Under the pieces are notes generated by a model, which searched no databases, was not told where the DNA came from, and saw only the letters and a program-made list of their open reading frames with translations. A stretch of 64,000 nucleotides of DNA, from the NCBI GenBank assembly GCA_040757295.1, contig JBFLXH010000008.1, positions 19,928 through 83,927 of the forward strand, read 5' to 3'. Within the stretch, counting starts at the first letter, position 1. Every line of letters begins with the position of its first letter. The DNA is from JAGXSE01 sp040757295. GTDB taxonomy: Bacteria > Bacillota > PH28-bin88. Positions 1-6,894 of this stretch are shown here, piece by piece. The translations under genes and the position numbers were made by a program.

Positions 1-182
1 CCTTCCCAGGAGTTTTCAATGGGGACAATGCCTGCACTCACTTCCTCCTGGTAAACGGCGGCAAAAACCGCCTCGATGGAAGGATAAGGAACCGGCTCCC
101 AGGAACCGGTTTTTAAAAACCGGCCCGCGGCCTCCTCGCAAAAAGTGCCCTGAGGACCCAAGTAAGCCATCTTGTTAAGCAT
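1..182 (-). CDS. pheA: Prephenate dehydratase, N-terminal part (runs off window)
   Basis: Not a full ORF: it is cut by the left edge of the window. The minus strand reads MLNKMAYLGPQGTFCEEAA and later IVPIENS, the opening and the substrate-loop signature of prephenate dehydratase, which converts prephenate to phenylpyruvate in phenylalanine synthesis. I chose the first ATG because a GGGAGGGG ribosome-binding site lies 6-7 bases before it, inside the end of aroF; a second in-frame ATG four codons later is possible. It overlaps the aroF stop by a few bases, so the two should be translationally coupled and share the T-box leader. Only about 60 residues are visible, so the catalytic core and ACT domain cannot be checked. 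Confidence 0.85.
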   Translation of the reverse strand, partial: MLNKMAYLGPQGTFCEEAAGRFLKTGSWEPVPYPSIEAVFAAVYQEEVSAGIVPIENSWE

Positions 183-1224
183 GGGCCACCCCTCCCAATT
201 CGGCAAGAGCCATCTGCCGCCCTACAGCGGGAATTATCCTTTTAAGCTGGTGCATTAAATAATTCAGTTCTTCAGGGGTGAGGGACTGGGCCCCGTCAGA
301 CAAGGCCTTGGCCGGCTCCGGATGCATCTCCACCATCAGGCCGTCGGCTCCTGCCGCAATGGCAGCAAGAGACATGGGCAGGACTAACTGCCGGTCACCA
401 GTGCCATGGCTGGGATCCACGATTACAGGCAGGTGACTGAGCCGCTTAACTAACGGTATAGCACTTAAGTCCAGAGTGTTCCTGGTAGCAGTCTCAAAAG
501 TACGAATGCCCCGCTCGCATAAGATGACCTCCTCGTTACCCTCCGACAGGATATACTCGGCGGCCATCAACCATTCCTCCACAGTTGCAGCCATGCCCCG
601 TTTCAACATCACTGGTTTCTTGGATTGACCTACGGCCCTGAGGAGCTGAAAATTCTGCATGTTCCTGGCGCCAATCTGTAAAATATCAACATAGTTCACG
701 GCCATATTCAGGCTGCGCTCATCAATTACTTCAGTTATGGTCGGAAGTCCTGTTTCCAAAGAAGCTTCCCGCAGAAGCTTCAGACCCTTTTCCTCCAGTC
801 CCTGAAAGCTGTAGGGGGATGTGCGGGGCTTAAAGGTACCGCCCCGCAAAATATGGGCGCCCGCTTTCTTTACCCACCGGGCGGAAATCAACAACTGTTC
901 TCTGCTTTCCACCGAGCAGGGTCCTGCCATAATGGCAACGGAATCCCCACCAATGGTCATTCCTTTAACCTGGACGACAGTTTCTGTTCCCCGGGCTTCC
1001 CGGCTGACCATTTTGTAGGGTTTCATAATAGGTACTATTTTCTCCACTCCAGGCATCAGGGCCAGGCTTTTCAGGGATTCATCTTCCCTTCTTTCCCCTA
1101 CCGCCCCGATCACAATCCGCTTTACTCCGCGGATCAGCTGCCCCTTGAAACCCAACTCGGCAAGCCTTTCGTTTACTGCTTCAATCTGCTCACTGGTAGA
1201 ACTGATGCTCATGACAATGACCAC
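175..1224 (-). CDS. aroF: 3-deoxy-7-phosphoheptulonate (DAHP) synthase, AroF/Thermotoga type
   Basis: Condenses phosphoenolpyruvate and erythrose 4-phosphate, the first step of aromatic amino-acid synthesis. An N-terminal ferredoxin-like domain of about 80 residues (VIVMSISSTSEQIEAVNERL onward) is followed by the TIM-barrel core with MAGPCSVES, LRGGTFKPRTSPYSF, KRGMAATVEEW and IVDPSHGTGDR, which hold the PEP and metal ligands. The frame is open further upstream, but those codons lie in the T-box terminator. The real start is a GTG seven bases after GGGAGGT, giving about 349 residues, normal for this subtype. It is followed by pheA with overlap and preceded by two T-box units, so expression should respond to aromatic amino-acid tRNA charging. 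Confidence 0.93.
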   Translation of the reverse strand: MVIVMSISSTSEQIEAVNERLAELGFKGQLIRGVKRIVIGAVGERREDESLKSLALMPGVEKIVPIMKPYKMVSREARGTETVVQVKGMTIGGDSVAIMAGPCSVESREQLLISARWVKKAGAHILRGGTFKPRTSPYSFQGLEEKGLKLLREASLETGLPTITEVIDERSLNMAVNYVDILQIGARNMQNFQLLRAVGQSKKPVMLKRGMAATVEEWLMAAEYILSEGNEEVILCERGIRTFETATRNTLDLSAIPLVKRLSHLPVIVDPSHGTGDRQLVLPMSLAAIAAGADGLMVEMHPEPAKALSDGAQSLTPEELNYLMHQLKRIIPAVGRQMALAELGGVAHA

Positions 1225-1253
1225 TTTGATTACCTCCCAAAAGATAAATAAAT

Positions 1254-1372
1254 AGCCCATAGCTAATGTCTCCAAGGGACGAAAGCTATGGGCCTCCGTG
1301 GTACCACCCTAGTTGACCCCCAAAACGGGCCCACTCATGATCAGGAACGAGAAATAGGTTCCCGGGAAAACA
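1254..1372 (-). promoter_or_regulatory. Second, partial T-box unit (antiterminator plus terminator) before aroF
   Basis: On the minus strand AGGGTGGTACCACGG is a T-box core, followed by a perfect GCCCATAGC/GCTATGGGC hairpin and a T-rich tract ending just before the aroF ribosome-binding site. Its terminator loop shares CGTCCCTTGG with the upstream T-box terminator, so it looks like a duplication. About 60 bases lie between the upstream terminator and this T-box core, too few for a normal Stem I. It may therefore depend on the upstream Stem I or be a degenerate copy. Confidence 0.75.
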
Positions 1373-1665
1373 AAAAGCTTTTCATCCCAAGGGACGAAAA
1401 GCTTGCGCTTACCGCGTTACCACCCTAGTTGATCTCAATAGAGATCCACTCGAAATCAAGGTGCGGGAACTTTAGTTCCGATACCCCCTTCCGTGTAACG
1501 TCGGAAGCAGACGGCCCAGTCTACTTGCCCTGTCAGGGTTTCAACCGGCAACTCCGGAGAGAACTTCAGTTAACCATACTTTAAAGACGCTTCCAGTCTG
1601 TGGCGCCTTCTCCCTGGAAAAGCTGGGGCTAACCTACTTTGCTCCTTCACTGTTGTTATGAAGAT
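1373..1665 (-). promoter_or_regulatory. T-box riboswitch leader of the aroF-pheA operon
   Basis: A long structured leader contains an AAAGTAGG motif near its 5' end (the AGTA of Stem I), then the T-box core AGGGTGGTAACGCGG, then a terminator hairpin AAGCTTTTC...GATGAAAAGCTTTTT with a T run. This is the standard layout for tRNA-dependent antitermination. The specifier codon is not resolved by eye. Trp (TGG), Tyr (TAT) and Phe (TTC) triplets all occur on the 3' side of the putative Stem I, and each would make sense for DAHP synthase plus prephenate dehydratase. Confidence 0.88.
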
Positions 1666-1682
1666 GAAATGCAATTTTTTCT

Positions 1683-1711
1683 AATATAGCACAGGTCCAG
1701 TTTGTTGTAAA
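1683..1711 (-). promoter_or_regulatory. Sigma-A promoter for aroF leader
   Basis: Minus strand TTTACA, 17-base spacer, TATATT, placed about 20 bases upstream of the T-box leader. A palindrome ACCTGG-TAC-CCAGGT lies about 90 bases further upstream (near 1801-1815) and could be an operator. Confidence 0.65.
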
Positions 1712-1838
1712 CTATTATTGGGCTTGTTTATGTAAATTATTCAGGAAAAAAAACATTCATGGCTCTTTGAGCCGCAGGCTATCATGAAAATTAACCCTGG
1801 CACCTGGTACCCAGGTTATTAATTTATGAAGTAATAAC

Positions 1839-1864
1839 AAAAAAGCTCCCAATAAAGGAAGCTG
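1839..1864 (-). terminator. Intrinsic terminator after the tRNA cluster
   Basis: Minus strand AGCTTCC-TTTATT-GGGAGCT followed by TTTTTTG, about a dozen bases after tRNA-Val. It separates the tRNA transcript from the aroF leader. Confidence 0.75.
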
Positions 1865-1876
1865 CGCTTGAATTCT

Positions 1877-1952
1877 TGGTGGGCGATGACAGGTTTGAAC
1901 TGCCGACCCCCTGCTTGTAAGGCAGGTGCTCTCCCAGCTGAGCTAATCGCCC
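1877..1952 (-). tRNA. tRNA-Val (anticodon TAC)
   Basis: Full cloverleaf: acceptor stem GGGCGAT/ATCGCCC, D arm AGCTCAGCTGGGAGAGC, anticodon loop CTTACAA (TAC), T arm with GTTCAAACC, and an encoded CCA. Last of three tRNAs in one transcript. Confidence 0.95.
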
Positions 1953-1953
1953 T

Positions 1954-2028
1954 TGGTGGGCCCACCCGGATTCGAACCAGGAACCAACCGGTTATGAGCC
2001 GGCAGCTCTACCGTTGAGCTATGGGCCC
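1954..2028 (-). tRNA. tRNA-Met (anticodon CAT)
   Basis: Acceptor GGGCCCA/TGGGCCC, anticodon loop CTCATAA, T loop GTTCGAATC, encoded CCA. It lacks the unpaired first base of an initiator tRNA. The CAT anticodon could also belong to an Ile2 tRNA whose C34 becomes lysidine, but the body resembles clostridial elongator Met tRNA. Confidence 0.9.
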
Positions 2029-2031
2029 TAA

Positions 2032-2106
2032 TGGCTCCCCGGGTAGGATTCGAACCTACAACCTACCGGTTAACAGCCGGTTGCTCTACCCTTGAGCTAC
2101 CGAGGA
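2032..2106 (-). tRNA. tRNA-Asn (anticodon GTT)
   Basis: Acceptor TCCTCGG/CCGGGGA, anticodon loop CTGTTAA (GTT), T loop GTTCGAATC, discriminator G and encoded CCA. First gene of the tRNA transcript, directly after a strong promoter. Confidence 0.95.
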
Positions 2107-2123
2107 TTATCGGACACTATATT

Positions 2124-2152
2124 ATTATACCTAAATGATTAGCAGCGGTCAA
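2124..2152 (-). promoter_or_regulatory. Sigma-A promoter of the tRNA cluster
   Basis: Minus strand TTGACC, 17-base spacer, perfect TATAAT, ending about 18 bases before tRNA-Asn. It sits in the short gap between rpoD and the tRNAs. Confidence 0.85.
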
Positions 2153-2160
2153 TAGTTATT

Positions 2161-3243
2161 TTATTCCAGGTAATCCTTCAGCTTTTTGCTCCGGCTGGGG
2201 TGCCTGAGCTTCCGCAACGCCTTGGCTTCAATCTGCCTAATCCGCTCCCGGGTGACACCAAACTCCTGTCCAACCTCTTCTAAGGTACGGGATCTGCCGT
2301 CATCCAAACCAAACCGCAGCCGCAAGACCTTTTCCTCCCGGGGAGTAAGGGTATCCAAGACCTCCTGGAGCTGCTCTTTTAACAGCATAAAGGAGGCCGC
2401 CTCTGCAGGAGCAAGAGCATCCTGGTCTTCAATAAAGTCTCCCAGGTGGCTGTCTTCCTCCTCGCCGATAGGGGTTTCCAAAGAAACGGGTTCCTGGGCA
2501 ATCTTCATGATCTCCCGCACCCGCTCCACCGGGATATCCATTTCTTTGGCAATTTCCTCCGGGATTGGTTCCCGTCCCAGTTCCTGCAAAAGCTGGCGGG
2601 AAACCCTGATCAGCTTATTAATGGTTTCCACCATGTGTACCGGTATGCGGATAGTGCGGGCCTGGTCCGCAATAGCTCTGGTAATGGCCTGCCGGATCCA
2701 CCAGGTGGCGTAGGTGCTGAACTTGTATCCCTTGCGGTAGTCAAATTTTTCTACGGCCTTGATTAGCCCCAGATTGCCTTCCTGAATCAAATCCAGAAAC
2801 AGCATCCCCCGGCCAACGTACCGCTTGGCGATGCTGACAACCAACCGCAGGTTTGCTTCAGCCAGACGCCGCTTAGCCTCTTCGTCACCCTGCTCCATTC
2901 GTTTAGCCAAATCCACCTCTTCATCAGCCGTCAACAAAGGTACCCGGCCGATTTCCTTCAGGTACATCCGAACAGGGTCGTCAATGCCCACTCCCTCGGG
3001 AATGGAAAGATCAAGTTCGATCTCTTCTTCCGGCTCGGATTTCTCCAGGACTTCTATCTCACCTGTTTCAGGGATAATTTCAATTCCCATGTTGCCAAGA
3101 AGTTCATAGATCTCATCTATCTGTTCAGGGGAAAGCTCGATTCCCTGCAGGGCATCCATTATTTCCCGATAAGTTAACATGCCCCTTTTTTTGCCTTTTT
3201 CCACCAGATCTTTAACTTCAGCTCGTTTTTGTTCCTCTTTCAA
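2161..3243 (-). CDS. rpoD: RNA polymerase primary sigma factor SigA/RpoD
   Basis: Directs RNA polymerase to vegetative promoters. All sigma-70 regions are visible: a short acidic region 1.1, region 1.2 (DDPVRMYLKEIGRVPLLTADEE), regions 2.1-2.4 (NLRLVVSIAKRYVGRGM, DLIQEGNLGLIKAVEKF, FSTYATWWIRQAITRAI), region 3 (IRIPVHMVETINK) and region 4.2 (VTRERIRQIEAKALRKLR). The frame extends 17 codons further upstream. I place the start at a TTG preceded by GGAGGG at seven to eight bases, giving 360 residues beginning MKEEQKRAEV, normal for a short Firmicute SigA. It follows dnaG by about 60 bases, the classic dnaG-rpoD operon. Confidence 0.95.
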   Translation of the reverse strand: MKEEQKRAEVKDLVEKGKKRGMLTYREIMDALQGIELSPEQIDEIYELLGNMGIEIIPETGEIEVLEKSEPEEEIELDLSIPEGVGIDDPVRMYLKEIGRVPLLTADEEVDLAKRMEQGDEEAKRRLAEANLRLVVSIAKRYVGRGMLFLDLIQEGNLGLIKAVEKFDYRKGYKFSTYATWWIRQAITRAIADQARTIRIPVHMVETINKLIRVSRQLLQELGREPIPEEIAKEMDIPVERVREIMKIAQEPVSLETPIGEEEDSHLGDFIEDQDALAPAEAASFMLLKEQLQEVLDTLTPREEKVLRLRFGLDDGRSRTLEEVGQEFGVTRERIRQIEAKALRKLRHPSRSKKLKDYLE

Positions 3244-3304
3244 TTCCTTTTCCCTCCCTTCATGGGGTCTGGAGTGGACCAAAAAATAGCACAAAAAATA
3301 TGGA

Positions 3305-5119
3305 TTATTGCTTGGATCTTTTCAGGAATTCTTTCTCCCGCTGAAGGGCAGTTAATTCCACTATCAACTGGCGCTGGACCTCCAGATCGCCAGCACTTTC
3401 TGCCTCTCTTATTCGCCGTTGTCTCTCCTCAACCTGCTGGCTCAGACGGCAAATTTTTATTTGTCGCAATAAGTCCGGCAGGCTTCCTCCTAACACCTTT
3501 TCCCTGCTCATGACCCTTGCCAACAGGTCCCTGGCCGCCCCGGAAGGAAGCAGGTCTGCCAAAGCTGCCGGGCTGGGCGGGTCCAGGTTTACAGCCATCC
3601 ACTCTTGCAGTAATTGGATAATATCCCTGGCAGCCTGTTGCTGGAACACATCCTGGCCCAGTTCAGCCTGCACTTGATCCAAGGCTTCAGGTTCTTCCAG
3701 AATCCGAAGCAAGAGATATTCCTCCGAAGGCAACAGGCCCAATGAGCCAATTTCATCCTTATTATGTCTGGGAATTTCCTTTTTATCCCGGCCGGTTCCA
3801 TTTTTTTGCATTTTGCCAGAGCGCCGGTTAAGCTCAAAATAAATAGCATCCTCCGCTAGGTCAAGCCTGCCAGCAATCAGCTTAATATACTGCCCTCTTT
3901 CAATAGCGTTATCCAGCCGTTGAAGATCAGGTAGGAGGTGATTGACCACATCAACCTTCCCTTCAACAGTCTCAGTATTTTGCACAACAATTTCTTTCTC
4001 TAGTTTATATGCTATGAGGGACAAAGCCCTTTTTTCCATCAATTCCTTAAAAACAGCTGCCCCATATTTTCGGATAAAATCATCGGGGTCCATTTTAGGG
4101 GGCATCACCGCGACTTTTACCCGACAGCCCACCTCTTGCAGCAATTCCAGTCCGCGCAGGGTAGCCTTTTCCCCGGCAGCATCAGCGTCATAAGCGATTA
4201 CTACATCCCGGGTGAAGCGTTTGAGCAGTTGAGCCTGTTCTCTGGTCAGGGCTGTTCCCAAAGAGGCTACGGTATTAGCGAAACCATACTGGTGAGCTGC
4301 AATAGTATCCATATATCCTTCTACAATGATGGCATAACCTGCCTGCCTGATGGCGTCTGCGGCCAAAGACAGTCCATAGAGAATTTTGCCTTTCTGAAAC
4401 AGCTGGGTTTCCGGGCTGTTCAAGTATTTTGGGACGGAAGTGTCTAAGACCCTCCCGCCGAAACCTACAATCCTTTGCCGGTGATCAATGATGGGAAACA
4501 TCAGGCGGCCCCTGAAGCGGTCATAATAGCCGACGCCCTTTTCTCTGGGTGAAGCCAACCCCGCAGCATGGATCTCCTGCTGAGCAAAGCCGTTCTTGGA
4601 AAGAAAGCCGATCAGTTGATCCCATGTTTCCAGAGCCCATCCTAGTCTAAATTCTTTAGCAATCCGCCCGTTAATTCCCCGCTGTTTCAAATAAGCTATG
4701 GCTGCGGACGCATCCGGGTGTTTGGAGAGGTTGTTCTGAAAGTACTCTGCCGCAAGGGCCAAAAGGTCCAGCAAACGCTGCTGCTTTTTACGGACTAATC
4801 TTTCCTGGGGGCTTTGTTCTTTTTCAGGGAGGGAGATGCCAGCCCGTTCCGCCAGCATATTTGCTGCTTCCACAAAAGATATATTCCTGATCTTCATTAG
4901 AAATGTATATGCACTTCCGCCAGTACCGCAGCCAAAACAATAAAACATTTGTTTGTCATTGCTGACAGTAAAGGAGGGGGTATTTTCCGTATGAAATGGA
5001 CACCTCCCCCAGTAATTGCGGCCCCGCTTCTGCAACACAACATACTCTGAAACAACATCAACAATATCCGTAGCAGAACGAATTTCATCTAGTACATGTT
5101 CGGGAATGTGCACATTCAC
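3305..5119 (-). CDS. dnaG: DNA primase DnaG
   Basis: Makes RNA primers at the replication fork and works with the replicative helicase. The N-terminal CHC2 zinc ribbon is visible (RCPFHTENTPSF and MFYCFGCGTGG, within residues 40-66). The Toprim core follows, with the glutamate motif VEGYMDTIAAHQ and the acidic pair IAYDADAAGEKA near residues 260-320. A C-terminal helicase-interacting domain completes about 604 residues, the usual length. The start is a GTG; a second in-frame GTG two codons on is possible. A type-1 repeat ends upstream of the gene, so the operon promoter is not evident in unique sequence. Confidence 0.96.
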   Translation of the reverse strand: MNVHIPEHVLDEIRSATDIVDVVSEYVVLQKRGRNYWGRCPFHTENTPSFTVSNDKQMFYCFGCGTGGSAYTFLMKIRNISFVEAANMLAERAGISLPEKEQSPQERLVRKKQQRLLDLLALAAEYFQNNLSKHPDASAAIAYLKQRGINGRIAKEFRLGWALETWDQLIGFLSKNGFAQQEIHAAGLASPREKGVGYYDRFRGRLMFPIIDHRQRIVGFGGRVLDTSVPKYLNSPETQLFQKGKILYGLSLAADAIRQAGYAIIVEGYMDTIAAHQYGFANTVASLGTALTREQAQLLKRFTRDVVIAYDADAAGEKATLRGLELLQEVGCRVKVAVMPPKMDPDDFIRKYGAAVFKELMEKRALSLIAYKLEKEIVVQNTETVEGKVDVVNHLLPDLQRLDNAIERGQYIKLIAGRLDLAEDAIYFELNRRSGKMQKNGTGRDKKEIPRHNKDEIGSLGLLPSEEYLLLRILEEPEALDQVQAELGQDVFQQQAARDIIQLLQEWMAVNLDPPSPAALADLLPSGAARDLLARVMSREKVLGGSLPDLLRQIKICRLSQQVEERQRRIREAESAGDLEVQRQLIVELTALQREKEFLKRSKQ

Positions 5120-5151
5120 AGGTCATCACCCCAGATTACCCTAACCTAGCT

Positions 5152-5338
5152 TTTATCACAGATGGCTACCCGCTCTAATGCCCCCGCTTCTTTCTAAGCG
5201 ACGGCAAAAGAGCGGCTACGCCCCTGCATTAACTGGTCCCCTATGGGATTAACCAGTTCTAAGCTCCGGTAAACCGGAGCCAAGAACTGGTCGAATCTAA
5301 GCTTCAGCCTTCGACTGAAGCCAAGACCCAGTTGAACT
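5152..5338 (+). repeat. Type-1 palindromic intergenic repeat, copy A (no type-2 insert)
   Basis: Starts with TTTATCACAGATGGCTACCC and ends with AAGACCCAGTTGAA. Internal hairpins include CCGCTCT/AGAGCGG, ACTGG/CCAGT, GCTCCGGT/ACCGGAGC and GCTTCAG/CTGAAGC. At least eight copies occur in this window in both orientations; this one lacks the inserted type-2 unit, so it shows the uninterrupted form. Confidence 0.9.
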
Positions 5339-5400
5339 GTTCCTTGGGGCTCTGCTAAAATTGTTCGCCATTTTTTTGTTAATTCCTGCTTGCGGGTCAT
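5194..5400 (-). CDS. Uncertain small ORF overlapping yaiI stop; tail encoded by the repeat
   Basis: The ATG overlaps the yaiI stop codon (ATGA), which suggests translational coupling. The first 20 or so residues (MTRKQELTKKWRTILAEPQ) come from unique sequence. The remaining two thirds are a read-through of the type-1 repeat, whose translation recurs wherever that repeat is intact. It may be a gene whose 3' end was replaced by the repeat, or a chance frame. I recognise no family. Confidence 0.25.
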   Translation of the reverse strand: MTRKQELTKKWRTILAEPQGTVQLGLGFSRRLKLRFDQFLAPVYRSLELVNPIGDQLMQGRSRSFAVA

Positions 5401-5867
5401 GGCTCCTGACCTTTTACCCCCTGGGAGTTATCTAAAAGACAGAGGAGAACCCGAAAAAGCCTTTGCCGGTCCGTTTTGCTGATGGCTCTAGGGCCTTTCA
5501 CCCGGCACCCGCCCCGCCTGAGGCGGCCCGCCATATGACGCTGCTCCAGCATGGCATCAATGTTCCGGGCATGGTAGATTAACCCCCTGGGTGAAACGGG
5601 AATACCCCGGCGGGCAAGAACCACCGCAGCCAGTCCGAAGTCACCTGTGATCACAATATCCCCGGGGTTAGTGTGGTTTGCAACATACAGATCAACTGCC
5701 TGGGGAAAACTGTCCACCTGGACCTGGCGTAAAAACGGGAAAGGCTGTGCCGGACTGGCATGGGCAAGGCTGGCAACTAGCCATACTTCCACTTGCCGAA
5801 GGTTTGCAATTTCTGTAATCAGGTTTTTGACCGGACAAGAATCCGCATCTACCAGTATTTTAACCAT
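5397..5867 (-). CDS. yaiI: YaiI/YqxD family protein (DUF188)
   Basis: A conserved protein of unknown biochemical role related to PIN-like nucleases. It opens with the family signature KILVDADSCPVKNLI, has VDLYVANHTNPGDIVITGDFGLAAVVLARRG in the middle, and ends with a basic region. The acidic residues in VDADSCP and TGDFGLA are the likely metal-binding site. The ATG is preceded by AAGGCGG at seven bases, giving 156 residues, normal for the family. In Bacillus the orthologue sits next to dnaG and sigA, as here. Confidence 0.88.
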   Translation of the reverse strand: MVKILVDADSCPVKNLITEIANLRQVEVWLVASLAHASPAQPFPFLRQVQVDSFPQAVDLYVANHTNPGDIVITGDFGLAAVVLARRGIPVSPRGLIYHARNIDAMLEQRHMAGRLRRGGCRVKGPRAISKTDRQRLFRVLLCLLDNSQGVKGQEP

Positions 5868-5971
5868 CAATAATCCGCCTTCTTACGGTATATATCTGTA
5901 TGATCTAAACCAAACCCTGATATTTTCCCCTTTGTTTGGACATAATAGTGATACGGAGGTGGTGTAATAAT

Positions 5972-6088
5972 ATGGAGAAAGCAATAGCGTTCGTTCTTTT
6001 TTTCTTGATTGGCGGCACCACTGTATTTGTTCTGTACAAAGGTCTGGTCCTACCCCTCTTGCAGCCTTACCAGCGGAACAAGCCTTGA
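5972..6088 (+). CDS. Small single-pass membrane protein (38 aa), function unknown
   Basis: One of the few plus-strand frames in this part of the window that is supported. It has a strong GGAGGTG ribosome-binding site eight to nine bases before the ATG. It begins MEKAIAFVLFFLIGGTTVFV, one hydrophobic helix of about 20 residues, followed by a short basic tail. An intrinsic terminator on the same strand follows about 130 bases later. Nothing in it identifies a family; membrane miniproteins like this are common in spore-formers. Confidence 0.6.
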   Translation: MEKAIAFVLFFLIGGTTVFVLYKGLVLPLLQPYQRNKP

Positions 6089-6221
6089 AGTTTCGCCAAG
6101 GCCTTATGCAAAGAGCAGGCAACATGAAATATTCTCCTAATGAAATTTGATATACTTAATGCTATACTATTGTTAAGAGTATTACTATGCTCCCTTCATT
6201 CTTTCTAAACCTCCCTTTTTA

Positions 6222-6248
6222 AGAACACCCATCGGGTGTTCTTTTTTT
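6222..6248 (+). terminator. Strong intrinsic terminator
   Basis: AGAACACCC-AT-CGGGTGTTCT followed by a run of T on the plus strand. It probably ends the transcript of the 38-residue membrane protein. Confidence 0.88.
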
Positions 6249-6260
6249 AAGCCTAATAAC

Positions 6261-6653
6261 TTTATCACAGATGGCTACCCGCTCTAAAGCCTACGCTTCT
6301 TTAAAGCGGTGGGAAATGCTCGGCAAAGGAAAAATATTAAAATCAATGAAGCCGGGCATGAAATTCGCTTTCAGGCCACGGTAAATTAATGAATAATTTG
6401 TGGCCTGGCTCATTAAATGTCCGGCAAGGAATAAAATTTGATTACAGCCAATGAAGCCGGGCATGAAATTCGCTTTGAGGCCACATTTTAATTAGTGGCC
6501 TCGCTCATTATAAGAGCGGCTACGCCATTGCATTAACTGGCCCCCTATGGGATTAACCAGTTCTAAGCTCCGGTAAACCGGAGCCAAGAACTGGTCGAAT
6601 CTAAGCACGAGCGGGGGTCACAATCCCCCGCAAAAAGCCAAGACCCAGTTGAA
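6261..6653 (+). repeat. Type-1 repeat copy B carrying two tandem type-2 units
   Basis: Same ends as copy A. Two type-2 units in tandem (about 6316-6416 and 6417-6512) sit in the first part of the type-1 sequence, before AAGAGCGGCTACGCC. Each type-2 unit has a CGGC...GCCG hairpin then a GGCCAC...GTGGCC hairpin and ends in CTCATT(A). Confidence 0.9.
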
Positions 6654-6662
6654 TCTATGCAT

Positions 6663-6889
6663 AAAAAAGCCCTCTGGTGGCAATATTACGGAACGAAGGG
6701 CATATACACTTCTGTCGGGTAGCGGTCAATACCCTGAATAGCCTGACCAGCGAAGAAAGTGTTTATAGCCCTTCATTTTTATCCAAATTTAAAATTATTC
6801 TCCAATGAGGAAGGATATAAATCTTCATAGGTAATCCGGTCATTTACCTGAATTCATTGCCTGACCAGCTCAGAAGGTTTTTTCTTTCC
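6663..6889 (-). ncRNA. Tandem structured RNA motif with predicted pseudoknots, 3' of dgt
   Basis: Two similar units (6809-6889 and 6695-6774) share CTGGTCAGGC, TTCAGG and TGACCG in the same order. In each, GGTCA pairs with TGACC while a second stem crosses it: GGTAA/TTACC in one and GGGTA/TACCC in the other. That is a covarying pseudoknot. An outer stem encloses each (GAAGGGC/GCCCTTC in the second unit). On the minus strand GCCCT of that outer stem could instead pair with a downstream AGGGC followed by six T, which looks like a terminator switch. The strand is not certain because the stems also form on the plus strand. I recognise no known family. Confidence 0.55.
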
Positions 6890-6894
6890 TTTTT

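Noticed and set aside
1225..1275. Longer N-terminus for DAHP synthase
   Set aside because: The extra codons lie in the T-box terminator, and a GTG with GGGAGGT at the right distance lies downstream.
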